This document shows, one piece after another, positions 46,454 to 59,600 of a stretch of 64,000 bases of DNA (the stretch's first letter is position 1; every line of letters starts with the position of its first letter). The position numbers and the translations under genes are program-made. The notes under the pieces were generated by a model. The model was not told the origin of the DNA, ran no database searches, and worked only from the letters and a program-made list of their open reading frames with translations. Origin of the DNA: Polytrichum commune (lineage: Eukaryota > Streptophyta > Polytrichopsida > Polytrichales > Polytrichaceae). Location: NCBI GenBank assembly GCA_950295325.1, contig OX485808.1, positions 20,232,527 to 20,296,526 on the forward strand, given 5' to 3'.

Positions 46454-46653
46454 NNNNNNNNNNNNNNNNNNNNNNNNNNNNNNNNNNNNNNNNNNNNNNN
46501 NNNNNNNNNNNNNNNNNNNNNNNNNNNNNNNNNNNNNNNNNNNNNNNNNNNNNNNNNNNNNNNNNNNNNNNNNNNNNNNNNNNNNNNNNNNNNNNNNNNN
46601 NNNNNNNNNNNNNNNNNNNNNNNNNNNNNNNNNNNNNNNNNNNNNNNNNNNNN
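46454..46653. other. Assembly gap of 200 N
   Basis: A run of exactly 200 unknown bases, a typical fixed-size scaffold gap. The order, distance and orientation of the two sides are not guaranteed. ORFs reaching across it are meaningless. Confidence 1.
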
Positions 46654-47236
46654 TGATAGTTTGGCGCTTATGAAGGTGGATTTGATCCACAAACCGGACC
46701 GTGGAAATGTGGTGCCGGATGCGCTTAGTAGACCGGAAGAGTTCCAAGCAATGAGAACCATCCAAACCTTATGGCTAATGTGTGCCGGCGAAGGAAACTT
46801 GTGATGCAAGATACGGGAGGGGTAAATTAACTACCCCAAACCACAAATGCTTTTAGGTGAGCTTTGCAAGAGCAAGGTGCTCAAAGAAGTTAAGTTGGTG
46901 GATGGATTGTTCAAGTGTAAGCAAACTTGGGTGTATGTGCCACAAGGCAAGTTGAGGCTATCCGTTTGGAAGGAAGAATGTGATAGTCCTATTGCCGGCC
47001 ATAGAGGAGAAAGAAAAAACCGCCATAGAATGATATCATGGAGGTACCATTGGCGGTGCATAAAGGAAGATATAGCCCACTTTGTGAAGGCTTGAATCAA
47101 AGTGCCAAGTGAACCAAGCCTCTTACCAAAAGCAAGGCGGTTTCTTGCAACCGTTGCCTATCCCGTCGGCGCCATGGCATAGTATGTGCATGGACTTGAT
47201 CACAAGTTTGCCGGAGTCACATGGGTATGATGCCAT
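46654..47236 (+). pseudogene. Ty3/gypsy RNase H/integrase fragment
   Basis: Plus-strand frames give KPDRGNVVPDALSRP, the end of the RNase H domain. Next is the integrase zinc-binding HHCC-type region (DSPIAGHRGERKNRHR, then YHWRCIKEDIAHFVKA, where the Cys pair is lost by a TGA and frameshift). Then comes PLPIPSAPWHSMCMDLITSL and SHGYDAI, which opens the integrase core and holds its first catalytic Asp. The gene is cut at this point by the CACTA insertion at 47237. Stops near 46801 and 47095 show it was already inactive. Confidence 0.85.
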
Positions 47237-47289
47237 CACTAGTAGAAAACATGGTTAAAAAAAACCGCAGTCGTTTTTCTATTGCGGTT
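47237..47289. repeat. 5' terminal inverted repeat end and hairpin, copy 2
   Basis: Same end and AACCGCA/TGCGGTT stem (47263-47269 and 47283-47289) as copy 1. Confidence 0.85.
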
Positions 47290-48137
47290 CTTTTGACCAC
47301 TATTTTAATAGTTTTTTTGGGGGGGCGATAATTACCAATATTGGGTCACTGTCATTCAAGGTTTTAACTGTTTACACATTCATAGATCATTTCTCTTTAT
47401 ATTCTGTGTATATGCATTTGCGTGCAATTAATTTTTGGAAACTTAATGTCTTCACACATCCTTTACGTACGTAAAATATATATATATGTCTGGGTTAGTT
47501 TAGGTACGTACGTATCAGCAAGTGTTTGGTGCCTTTTGCAAAGAGTAAACATTGATTCGGAGTTAATTTGAAATCACAGTCCCATGTCATTCCATGAGCT
47601 ATATATATGACTTTCAGGAGATATGCAATTGCTTGCCAAGTCCGTATTATGTCAATACACAGGTATGTCTTCGATTGCCTCTGCAACAATTAATGCACAC
47701 CTGGGGAGAACCGGCAGTTGGTTACAAATGGTCCGGATGAAGTGGAAATACGACCATTCGAAGTTGAAGACTGCAGAAAAGGGGCCTACCATGGAGTAGG
47801 AATTTATGAAATATACCCTATTTTTATGAAGGAAATGGCAAGTTTGTTAACACATAACCGGTCCGACTTGCAAACCCGCGGATCTCATCCAATCGTGCCC
47901 AATGCGCTCTTAGATCGATGTTCTTCAATTCCTACGCGTGTTTCAATCGACCAACAGTGCACACACTCCCTTTAATTGTGGGACGGGTTTGTCCTATATT
48001 GACTGCCACTCACACCGAAATGCTCCTACGTATTGGGTTCAGCCCTAGCTGCAATGACGATGGCTGTCCAGTGCCTGTTGGAAACATGTGGCATTTGGAT
48101 GCAACTTGTAGTCAAAATACAGTTGCAGCCAACTTGC

Positions 48138-48251
48138 ACTGTCTTCTGAAAACGAGTGTCACTCGATTTCCACTGTCTTCTGAAAACGAGTGTCGAGTCA
48201 CTCGATTTCCACTGGCACTGGAAATCGAGTGACACTCGATTTCCGTTGACA
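48138..48251. promoter_or_regulatory. Subterminal repeat cluster, copy 2
   Basis: The same three CGAGTG/CACTCG palindromic motifs as in copy 1, at 48153-48165, 48187-48204 and 48226-48238. Confidence 0.5.
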
Positions 48252-49321
48252 CCCGCAATGCGTTGTGCCTCAAGCGGACTGAACCCAAAAACGATTGCGA
48301 CATGCATTCAACCTACACTCGAATGCTACTTGCTCTTGTATTCAAATCATAGATTACAAATGGGACAGGTCAATGAGCAAGGGACACTGGAATTGAAAAA
48401 AATGGTCTGTACAATGGTTGCAATGATAACTACATTCCCATGAAAGAAAGTCGTGCACAAAATTACACACATACATGTCTATCAAGCGTCATAGTCTGCA
48501 CACAAACTTCACATCATACATTTCAGCGATATGAATATTTTGGGCAACATACTAGAGTTTCATTGTTTGGCAACTCCAATGAAGCTCAGTAACATTATCC
48601 GCCATGCTCAGTTAATACTGCGTCCCACATCTCTCAAAGTCTCAATGCAACTACATTCAATGGTCCCAATATGTTTGAACCTTTCTTCTCTGAAAAATGA
48701 ACTACTGTGGATGACATGTTCCAACACGTACAAATTTGCTATTGAATCTATGGCCACATTTCGAACATTGAGCAGAGAACAGGATTGGCGTTCCGGGTCC
48801 AGGATGCTGTAGCGCTTCAAAGCCGCTGCCACAGTCCATAGAGTTCCAGACTTGCCAATCTGCACAAATAATTACACTTTCAGGATTTATGCTTTGTACA
48901 CTAAACAACTCCACATTTAGTGACTGTCATAACAAGTAGATACAAGGCAAGAGTTTAGTGGAGCTTGTCATTTACTCTGCAAAGTATACAGCTCCAAGTC
49001 CAAGTATCAGAAGGAACCTTACACTAGACTCACTATAAATTGATGCAAATACTGCATGAATAGGATAATTGCCATGTCATCTCCTTAACAAGTTAAAAAT
49101 TACATCACATATTAATATCTATTTGAAGACAATTCAAACGAACAAAAAACGCCCACAATGCAAGCACGGATCATGTAAAAACAACTGGCACGAATAACGA
49201 GTCGAAATTTTACCTGGAGAGGAGGAGTTCATAGCACCCCAATCTGGAAAGGCCGGTTAGATGAACACATGCGTGTCTCTGTATATGAAGAATACAATGA
49301 TTCGATTTCAAATTTATGGAG

Positions 49322-49379
49322 TCAGGTTGAATGTAGCTAGACATGAAACCCAAACATGGCATGCCTACATTCAACCTGA
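49322..49379. repeat. Perfect 15-bp hairpin, copy 2
   Basis: Identical to the hairpin at 27754-27811, with a 28-nt loop. Confidence 0.85.
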
Positions 49380-49587
49380 AACCATAAACTTGACCTCAAA
49401 TCAAGTTTAGCAACCCCCAAGGACAACAGACCTCGGATCCGAGGCCTTCTGCAAAGTAGCCTATTTCGATCCACAGTAAGTCAAGTTTGGAATGGTGATT
49501 GAGATGCACCCTCTTGACTTTCAAAGACATTCAAGCCTGAAACTGAGCCACATGAAAAGATGATTGCAAGGTCTTCTGAAAGCCTAC

Positions 49588-50862
49588 CTTGTGGGAGAAA
49601 TTTGGCATGAATGGTTCAAAAAGTGTCGTCAACAAATGAACCGGTCCAACAGATGCCTTCAACACAATTGCACAAGCAGGTGGATCTTCCTTGTACAACT
49701 TCCAGAATTTGCTGTCCTGTTCCCATGAACCATGATTGATATGACAGAAAGTTAGGATTTACAAACATCGCCATGATGGAGCTCCTCAACATAGAATCAA
49801 TCATACAAAGGTAGGACTTTCACGGCACAAATGGGTCCTGACAATTCTCCAAAACTTCTTTAGGTGCAGTGCCTGTAAATAAAGGTTGCCAAGACTGGAA
49901 GCGTTCATTGCTACTCTAAGCATGTCTTCAACTTCAATTTCTCCATAGCGTCAACATACTCAGTCACAACCTTCTCAACTTCGGATCCGAAATTGGCTGT
50001 GAGTTCATGCTCTACAGGGTTGATAGCTTCGGTAGCCACTGATATATACCCACCTTCCCCTGTCAAAAAATCCCACAAAACCTTCATCTCATAATCATTT
50101 GTATATGATCATTTCATATATAATTTACAAGCAGAAACACTAGTCTCATAACACTTTCATAAACTAGCTAGAGAATACTTTCATAACTTTTGAATATGAG
50201 GTGGTGCAGACCTGAAGGTTTGGCCAGAAAAAACAAGGTCTGATGAACAAAGTTGCCCATATTCTTTAGCAACTCATTGTTTTGCTTGGCCTGAAGGTCT
50301 GCCCAGGTAAACAGAGTATCTGAAACCTGTAGTAAAGACATCATTAAAGGGTCCAAAAAAAAAAAAATCAAAATAATAATGAATTTATTGGAATATTTTT
50401 TAAATGATCGTTGCCATACAAATGCACAACCCATAAAGGAACATTTTGTTCACACAAGCCTTTGTGAACTTCAAGTTTGGATTAAAAAGGAATAGCAAGG
50501 AAATCCGTTTTAGACAATAATTGCTTCCACAGTTCTCAATTATGTTTATCCTTCATAACTGCAAGAACGACCACAACATTCACACACAGCATGCAGAACA
50601 TATTGGAAGAACAACATAGATGTACCCAACAGCTAAAAACTATATAAGAACTTCACAGATAGATTCAAGCAGTAGCTAGACACACTAGTTGATTAAGGAT
50701 ACACGAGGTTGCATTTTAGCCTTGCAAGTCTCTCAATAAGGATAAGATTAGTGTACCTTTGGCCGATTGACAAGAAGATAGTATCTCCATACTTCTACAG
50801 GAATATTTGTGGTTTTCACGTCATTACGAAAATCCCCCACACCCCTATTTTTTGAGAATTTT
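49588..50862 (-). pseudogene. Captured methionyl-tRNA synthetase fragment, copy 2
   Basis: Exons at 50757-50862, 50212-50326, 50059 downward and 49588-49716 repeat those of copy 1, including the KFSKN change and the frameshift in exon C. The defect therefore predates the duplication of the element. Confidence 0.87.
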
Positions 50863-51217
50863 CTTGCACAATTCAAGGATAGCTACATTTATGTAACATC
50901 ACAAATATATGTTGTCAACAAAGTCGCACATGAAAGATCCAAACATCACTTGAAAGCAGTAGTCTTCATCAGCTGAAGGTATTAGTTTATACTTGCTTTA
51001 CATTCTGAAAGTCCGTGCTCTCCACAGAGGAGTAAAATGAGTCCATGCAATAAAATACATGAAGTCATGCAAATCAGTGAACCCACACCGTAGTCCAACA
51101 GAAGCCAAGGGCAGCAGATCTGAACAATCTCCTACACGCTGAGCTCCGATAAACTGAGCAGCTGGAACTCCTAGTCATCCGACTTTCAAATTTCAAGGTA
51201 CAAGGAAGAGAACATAC

Positions 51218-51621
51218 CTGACTCATAGTTCAAGTATTATGTGACACTTATTGTTTTCATCAGGGTCCAAGGTTCTCCAGTACCCAGGAGTGTGCAGGGG
51301 AAGATCAACTGTGCAACAAGATTAAACAATGATTTAAAACAGATAGATTCATCATTCACCTACCTGAACAAAGTTGAGGCAAGGCCCAATATTATGTCTC
51401 GCATCACAAAATATAAACATCTTAGAAGCAAGACCTCTTTGCCAAGTAATAGAAAGCTCTACATAAAAACATCCTCAAATATGACAAGTGTAATCTTCCT
51501 TCAGTGTAAGGTAGACATGTACGTCCACAATCTGCCGTCCACAGTCCCATTCCCAGATGTCCCCAGAACACTTCGAATCTTTGAGCTTTAATAGTTCGGA
51601 AATAGGAATCTCATCAACCAC
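51218..51621 (-). pseudogene. Coding-like exon remnants of unknown origin, copy 2
   Basis: The same two blocks as at 29650-30053, with the same stops. Confidence 0.35.
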
Positions 51622-51893
51622 CTGAAATATTACATGACCACATGATTGACATTAGTAACCCACAATGTTATCACAATTGCCACATCAAAGATGACAAACC
51701 ATTGCTGTGTCTGTAGAGACGATGTGCACAAGGGGTAAGTTCGATGCATTGCATTAACAGGAAACATCAAAATATCATGTTTGAGTTGCATTTATGCAAT
51801 CAGAAATACTGGTGTCTACCGGAAAAATGCCGTCAGCGCCATTCGAGGTGTTGCAAAGCACATGACTGCCATGTCCGAATTCCAAGGTCCTAT

Positions 51894-54800
51894 CTAATTC
51901 CTTCTTGGCAACCTCCTCCGGTTGCCTCCCCTTCCCCTTCCCCTTCCCCTTCCCCTTCCCCTTCGTCCATTGGCCCCTGCATGTTGGTGAATTTGATGTG
52001 GATCACCAGCCACTAGTGCATTCAGCCTGGCAATCTCCGCGGCTGGAACTGCCTCCCCTGCATTCACAGGGTTTGGCCTGAAATGCGCTGCGTTCATGTC
52101 CAACGGTAGTTGGAGGCCAATCAGATCCCCCGATATCCCCAATGTCTGTTCATCGTCGTTGTCCACCACTCTCCGCGATCGCGGCTCCTTCTGGAGCACC
52201 ACGCGCCACGCAGGATGCCTCCAATCCTCAATGAAGAACACCTTGCGCCATGTGCACAAATAGTCAACAAAGGTATTGTATGGATTCACACAATATATGC
52301 ACATCCTCCGATGCACCATACATTGGGGCACACTTCAACAGGGAGGAGCCACATTCCCACATGAACCCCAATCAGACTCACTACATTGTGATACCTGGCG
52401 GATTGTGGCCGGTAACACATACGGTTCTATGTCACGGGCAATCCGATCATTGAACCTGACAATCGTGAAGCCATACTGGTCTACCTTCGTGGATGACTGT
52501 GCCCCAGGAGCATTGCGAATCCATGAACCACGAAACACTACCCTCCTTTGCGCTGAGTATCGAACAACAATAATCTCTTTCAAGACTCCTACCATACTCA
52601 CACCTGCGCTTTGTCCCTCCTCTGCTCCAAATATGCTGGCGATTCCATAATCTTGTGTCACGAACCCTCGTTCATCTCCCTCGTTGTACACCCTGTAGTG
52701 GTTCCCATAGGCCCACATTTGCTGATAACTCTCAGCATCTCGAGAAGGGAGACTCGATAGTCGGAGCAAATCGATGTCAACATTGCGTGAACCATGTGTG
52801 TTGACCAACTGCGTGGTGTATGATGGCAACCAGTCCACAAAGTCAGGCAAGTCGTTCAAGAGGTCATTAGGATAAGCACGTTGTTGTCTTCGGCTAAGCC
52901 CTCTTAATGCAGCATCCCTCCTGAATGTTGCCCTTCCTGCCTCCAGTTGCTCTTTAAGGGCCTGGTATTGTCTGGCAGATACAAAATAACTATACATTAG
53001 TGGGTGTGACAGCACCTGAACGCAAAGGCCATGGCTACATACAGACTAGGCGTGAATTTGATTATTCATCAAGACATAATGCATATGGTTTACCTCCAAG
53101 GCTCCCTAGTTGCCTCTGAATTCCTAATAATCCAAGAATGGATTGCTCTCCGCTCCTCGTTGGTTAGTTCTCGGTTTAGGGCTTTTCCTTCTAGCAGTTC
53201 TCCACAATCACCCAACTCCTCCTCGTCATCCCAAATTCTTCGTCGTGTGAAGGGATAGAGCTTCAAGTACTCGGTGCAAAATCCGAGTGCCTCATCATAC
53301 AAGTAAGCATTCGCAATGGCACCCTCGGGGTGTGCCCGGTTCCGGATATATTTTTTTAAAACATTCAAGTGTCTCTCTACCGGATAGCACCAAGCATTGG
53401 CAATTGGGCCGCACAACTTCACCTGCCTAACAAGATGGATTGGCAAATGGACCATAATGTCAAAAAAAGAAGGAGGAAACCATACCTCCATTAAGCACAT
53501 TGTTTCGGCTGCATAATGTTGTAAACGCTCTAACTCTGTCACAGCTATGACCTTTTTGCAGATCATTGTGAACAACCTTGCAAGCCGAATAATGGCCGAT
53601 CGGGGCCCCCTGTCCATAAGATGCCTCAAACAAACAGGGAGTATAAATTGGAAAAAGATGTGGAAGTCATGGGACTTCATGTTACCAATTCTATTCTGGA
53701 GTATGTGCTTCTGCATTGGCCCACAATAGCCCGTCGGTAGTGATATTCCAGCCAATTGCTCTAGAAAATTTTTTTGTTCCTCTTTGGTCAGCACGTATGG
53801 TGCAGGAGGCTTGATGTAATTTCCACCAGGCACCGGCCCTCGACGAACCCACAAATGTTGCCGTATTCTCTCCTCCTCCATATCTCGACGCGAGGCTGCG
53901 GTGTCTTTCGCTCCAAATAGTAACTTCACTAAGCTGTCGCATATGTTGCGCTCAATGTGCATTACATCCAAGAGGTGCCTGATTGGAAGCTTCTGCGGCT
54001 ACAAGCTGCAATAGTAAGCATATGTTGCAATGTGCATAATGGTCTCGTAAGTCACTAGGTGTTTTCAACAACAAGCCACAACATGCTAGTGTCCAACATC
54101 ATATATGCACATTTGGGACCACAACAACCTGCAAGCAAGTAGGCAATGCTTCATTGTCTGATATTCATATATACATATGTCAAATTACATATATTTCATT
54201 TGCAGTTGTAGATGAATGAGCAGGCTGGCAACAACAAACTGTCCATTTTGATAGAGTCAGGGTATTGTCTGCATTGCATTTATTCTTAATTCATTACAGA
54301 CTCTGAAGTTAAACATTGCAGTGTGTCCAGCAAGGACCAGGAATATTCACAACATCCCGGTGATCATATCATCTTCCTGGCCATGTAAGGTAGACATGAA
54401 TTGACAACCAGAGATATTCAACCATGTCATTCCTTTCAATGAAAATTAGGAGAATAAATAGCAACAGGTTTCGCAATACTAACCCTCCAGTATGGTAACT
54501 GGTATAGCGCTGATACTCTCTTTACACCGTGCTCCTTGGCAGGAAATTCGTCGTCCTTCTCTGTGCCCCCTCCGTCAATGTAGGCCTCTGATTGACGGCC
54601 ATACCGAATTGTTTGGTTTCCTGTTAGTGGTTCGGCCGCCGTTTCATGGTTTGCTTCACCGTCAAATGCTGCAGCTGCGCCCCGAAAATAATGGTCTCCT
54701 TGCAGATATCTTCTATGGCAGTTGCAGTACACATTTTTCCTCAGTATTTTGGACCTGCGAGATACTGTGTGGGGTCCGCATACAGGACAACCTTTGAACC

Positions 54801-56635
54801 CTTTTGTAGTTAGTCCAGAAATCAATCCATAGGCCGGAAAATCGTGCAATGTCCACATCAAAACGGCCCTCAGGTTGAAGTGGGACACTCCCAAATTAGC
54901 TCTAGCATCCCATGTAAGAACCCCCCTACGACTCCACAGTTGTTGCAACTCATCTACCAGAGGTTGTACGAAGACATCAATATTTGAACCTGTTAGACTT
55001 AATTTAGTTGGAATCAGAAGACATAACATTACAAAGTATTTTTTGGTTACCAACCACGGAGGCAAGTTGTAGTTGAACACAATGACTGGAGTTAAGCTTT
55101 GGGTTGAGCGTTTCTCAGAATATGGGTTCATGCCGTCCAGGGCAAGTCCTAGATGGATATCCCGCGGATCTCGACCGAACATATCATTGCCCGCTTCAGG
55201 TTCCAGTTCTGTGTTCACAAAATTCCACTGTGGAGAATCAGCAGTGTGTCTCATCTTTCCATCAACCGACTTGTTAAAATAGTGCCATACATTTAACTTT
55301 GACAACTTCTTAGAGCTAAACATCCTTTGCAGCTGAGGGATAAGGGGAAAATGACGCAATATCAAAGTCGGTACCCTTGACCTCCCGCACATTCTGTACC
55401 TATCATGCTCACACACTGGACATTTCTCAACATCCTCTAAATCACCATTAAATAAACAACACCCATTAGGACAAGCATGTATCATGTTATATGCCAACCC
55501 AAGTCTCCGCAGAATTTTGCTCGCCTCATACTCCGTTTTCGGAAGACAATTTCCCGCGGGCAGAATACTCATACTCAGGAGCATAAGTAGCTCATTCGTA
55601 AATGTGTTGGACACACCGTGTGTCTTACAACAATTCACTATGAGCAAGGTTGCGCATAGCATGGACAAGGTGCTGCCCTCATACAAGGGCAGTGTTGCGG
55701 CAATATCAAATTCGGGATTCGAACCCATTCGGTCCTCGGGAATTTGACCCAGCAGCTCTTCCAGGTCCTCCTCATCACTCTGTTCGTCGTCCGATGCATC
55801 CCCTGGCTCCCTCCTGGAGGAATCACTAGAGTTCTCCTCCGCGTCCCCATCTTCGGCCCCTAAATTGGCCGAACCCTCCTCTCCGCTGGAGCCTCCATCG
55901 ACATTGCTTGTTCCATGTTGACGTGGGCATTGGCTGTGATCGTTACTGCAATTGGACTGCAGGGACCTTGTTTGAAACTCAGCAATGTATTCACCTTCTG
56001 ACCGCACATTAATGTTGCTCACAATATCCGCATCTCCGAGTCCATCCTGCCGGTGCTGCATTGGGGACCCCTCTGCAACGGCAGCTTCGGGGCAGGCGGC
56101 CACAGCCGCACGCATGTGTATGTTGTCCGCAAACGTGAAAGCATTCCTCACCATCATCCCAATTCCAACGCCGTCGTCGAGAGCTATCTCAGCTATTGGC
56201 TCATTCAGGCCGAGAAATGCTCGAGCGTGTGAGCCAATGTGCTGATCCCACTCCTCGTCAGATGAGTCATAGTCGTCACCCTAAATGTCAACATACACCA
56301 ATATTAAAACACACATCGACAACAAAATGGTCACGTCAATAATAAAGTTTAAGTATTTCATGACCACTCCCTCAACTATGGTCGATGTGCGTAATTACCT
56401 GTGTACTACCTCTCAAGGCACCATGTCGGCCCCGATGCCTGAGGTGCCTTGCAACTGTGCTGGTCTTGTAGGGTCGTCTCCGCCCCCCACAAAGATTGCA
56501 AGGGCACCTGTACCTAGACAATGCATTCCTGTCAGCACGATCCTCGTCTCGCTGCTGCAACTTCAAATCCCTTGCCTTGATGCGGAGTGGATGGTCTAGT
56601 GGAAGCCGAGCTACTGGTTCACCCTCCATGCTCAT
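51894..56635 (-). CDS. CACTA transposase (TNP2/TnpD type), copy 2
   Basis: Exons 56399-56635, 54484-56280, 53094-53992, 52395-52971 and 51894-52241 again join to 1285 aa. Within the frames I compared the protein equals copy 1, including the candidate catalytic residues D461, D559 and E692 and the RG tail. Two intact transposase genes in one locus would allow continued mobility if the assembly is right. Confidence 0.9.
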
Positions 56636-59600
56636 GCCTCAATCTGCATCATGTTTTAGCACCATGTTATTCTTTAATGAACCCAGTCTTGCATAACAGA
56701 AGAACGTCCCAGCTACGGCAGGCGACACATAACTTTGGGCAGTCCAACATTCATAGTCTTGTAGACTTATTGCACCATTACAATATGAGATCAATGTGAA
56801 GCAACTCACCTCGCACCTTGGCTAATTTGCTATCAACCACCTTAAAAGGGTGCAAATCATTCACTGAAGGGGACACCGATATTGCTAGTCATACACACGG
56901 TTTTCATCCACATCAACTCACGCCGGGGCACCAAGTAAAAATGGCGCTAAACCACTCCAGCATCCACACTACTGTCTTGTTAGCTGTGTCGTTGACCATA
57001 TACACAAGTTATTCACTCAGGCAATGGACCTTAGATATACTGCCAGCAACAGACACTCCGAAGAATCATTAGGGCAAGTAGTGTTGTCAATGTCTGCCTG
57101 CAACAGGGGTTTCATGTAAGCATCCATACTTACATGGTCCTCGCAGATCTTCTGGTACACGCAATCTTACCTCAACGGTTCCCCTGAGGACTCGATCGTC
57201 AGCCGGTGAAGCCCGGTTCCCTGCATCCTCCGCAGATAAAGACCCCATGCCTTCTACATACTGCTACTTGACACAAATACGAATCAGTACCTCCCATGAA
57301 AGTGAGGTGATCTTCACAGAATATGGGGACATTGCTTGACATAATTCAGGAGGTAAGATGGAAAGCCCATCAAAGTCCTATTCATGTTGTTGCGCGCATT
57401 ACGAAGGCACTTTATATGATCATGGTGCTCAATCAGTGGCTGCCATTCTCGACACAACCTGTTCTCCCATACCCAACATCATCACCAGACTGGGTGAACC
57501 CTCTAACTTTTCGTACATTTCTCAGCTGAGTTGAGAATGACACACATTCTGACACACATCATACGCTCTTACACAGTGAACTAAGAATACGTTGTATGTT
57601 TAAACCATTAGACTTCTAACAATCCTCCAGGTTGAAGATGGTGTAGCCATTCTGGCAGGCAACTCAACCGCAAACATCTACATCCTTGCAGCATGACAAC
57701 CATGATAACTATATATTACTGAATCTGCCCATCTGTAACTGATGTTACACTCCGACTCTGCATTGCCGAAACAAGTCTGGCTACAGATCGAACTGCATAG
57801 GCAGTGTGTGGCATAACGGAACACGCAGGCACGACAATGTTGAAGAGGACCCAGTGGGTCAATCCATAGTGCTGAACCAAGCCATTGTTGCGTGGTCAAC
57901 ATTGGTGGAGGCAGGTTTCATATATTTTGGGTGAAAACATTAAGAATCGTATCGGCAAAGCACACTAGCCAAAAATGGGGCTTGGAAACTTACCTTTCGG
58001 ATCGCAGACTCCGCTGTCAGATTGCATCTGACAACAGAATGCCCTTGTAATTACGTTCTGCTGCGACGGCGATCTCCTCCAATAGGTGTGACACTCCAAG
58101 TGCATACCCACACACAACTGGGTCAGTCGTCACGATAAAAACATACTGAAGAATGCTGACCAAGCTAAGGATGCAAGATGCCAATAATGACATAATGACA
58201 TAATTGCTACACAGTTTGCCCGGAAATCCAGTTATAGAAGTTAAGAAAATGTCACAAAATAGATAACAACGCCAAACATTCAAGCTACTCTGAGACAAGG
58301 GAGGACAGCAGCCACGCGTCCCTCGTCCGCCTCTGAGAGCGTGTGCAATTCAAGTCCCAATCACGGAGACGTTCATTCTGCAATGAGGCACAAGATCAGT
58401 CATAGTACTGCAAGTTTTATGATCGGCACACGGCGATGACTTGATCTACTCGACACAATAACTACGACATGGCATGAACAAGGCTGATCCACGCCGTCAT
58501 ACAATCACCCACACACAGAAACATTGGGGCGGATCCACCACAAATCGCAGAGTGAATGGATCTAAACAACACATCACGGCTACACAGAACCTGACATGTA
58601 GAACGCCAAGCTAGTCAGCAATGGCGCAAATTTCCTCGGGTGAAAGTGCGACGATGCCGTCATGTAGACGGACAATAGAGCTTTGTAACACAGCTCTGGA
58701 CCCGGGAGCCCAAACCGTCGCAGATATGCACACACAAGGTGAAGGACACATGAACTCTTCACAAAAGAAAGAGATAACCTCGGCAAGTTGCAACGTCGCA
58801 GACCCCGCAAAAGGCAGTCCTCGCCAAGATAGCCTCGGTTGTATCATTCACGCTTTGCGGCATGACACAAAGGAACCTCACACAATGCGATCTACAATGG
58901 CGCAACGCGTCGTGAACGCCGATGCGTTACGCGGGGTATGTGTCCTCCCCTAAACCAGCAGAATGCAACACACATCCAGCACCAAGATCGCTGAGTTGCC
59001 GTCTACTGCAATACGAGCTTGCCGAAACCTCCAAAAACCATGACAAAGCTGCGTACATGCAAGAGCAGATGGGTAGAACGAACGGGGATGACAAGAATGG
59101 CGGAGTTCAAGCAGGGTGGAGCCTACCTGTGTAGAGCCCGCCGCCGAAAATACACAACCAGACTGCCCGATTAATTTTGGCCGTTGATGGCTCCCTGCCC
59201 GAGGCAATGTGCTGCCCGAGGCAATCTTGACCGTCCATCAGGGGGCGACGATGTGGATGGGAAAAGTTATTCACACGTGTTGAGGATGACGTGTCTCCCA
59301 CCACGTCATCGGTGGGGGCTGGAGTTAACCCCATGATTGCCATGGCCATGCTGCCAGGCCGCTGTGCGTACGTGGGGATTTGATCCAGCCCCCGGGTGAT
59401 GATGGTTGAAGATCTTCGACACGATTCCCCTTCGCTCGAGGCTGGCAGTTGGCCCACCCTCATCAGGCACACTTTGTTGCAGACTCTTCCCATTTCGACT
59501 TTCCCCCGGAACGGATCTCTTTCGCTTCAATTTCCCGCTGCTTGGCAATTGAATTTCCCTCGAGGTCCCTCTGAGTCGGTTTGGTTCTGCCTCGACTTGC

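Noticed and set aside
46270-46809. ORFs running through the N run (for example 179, 111 and 76 codons)
   Set aside because: They exist only because unknown bases are read as open codons. Only the gag-like part before the gap and the pol part after it are real sequence.
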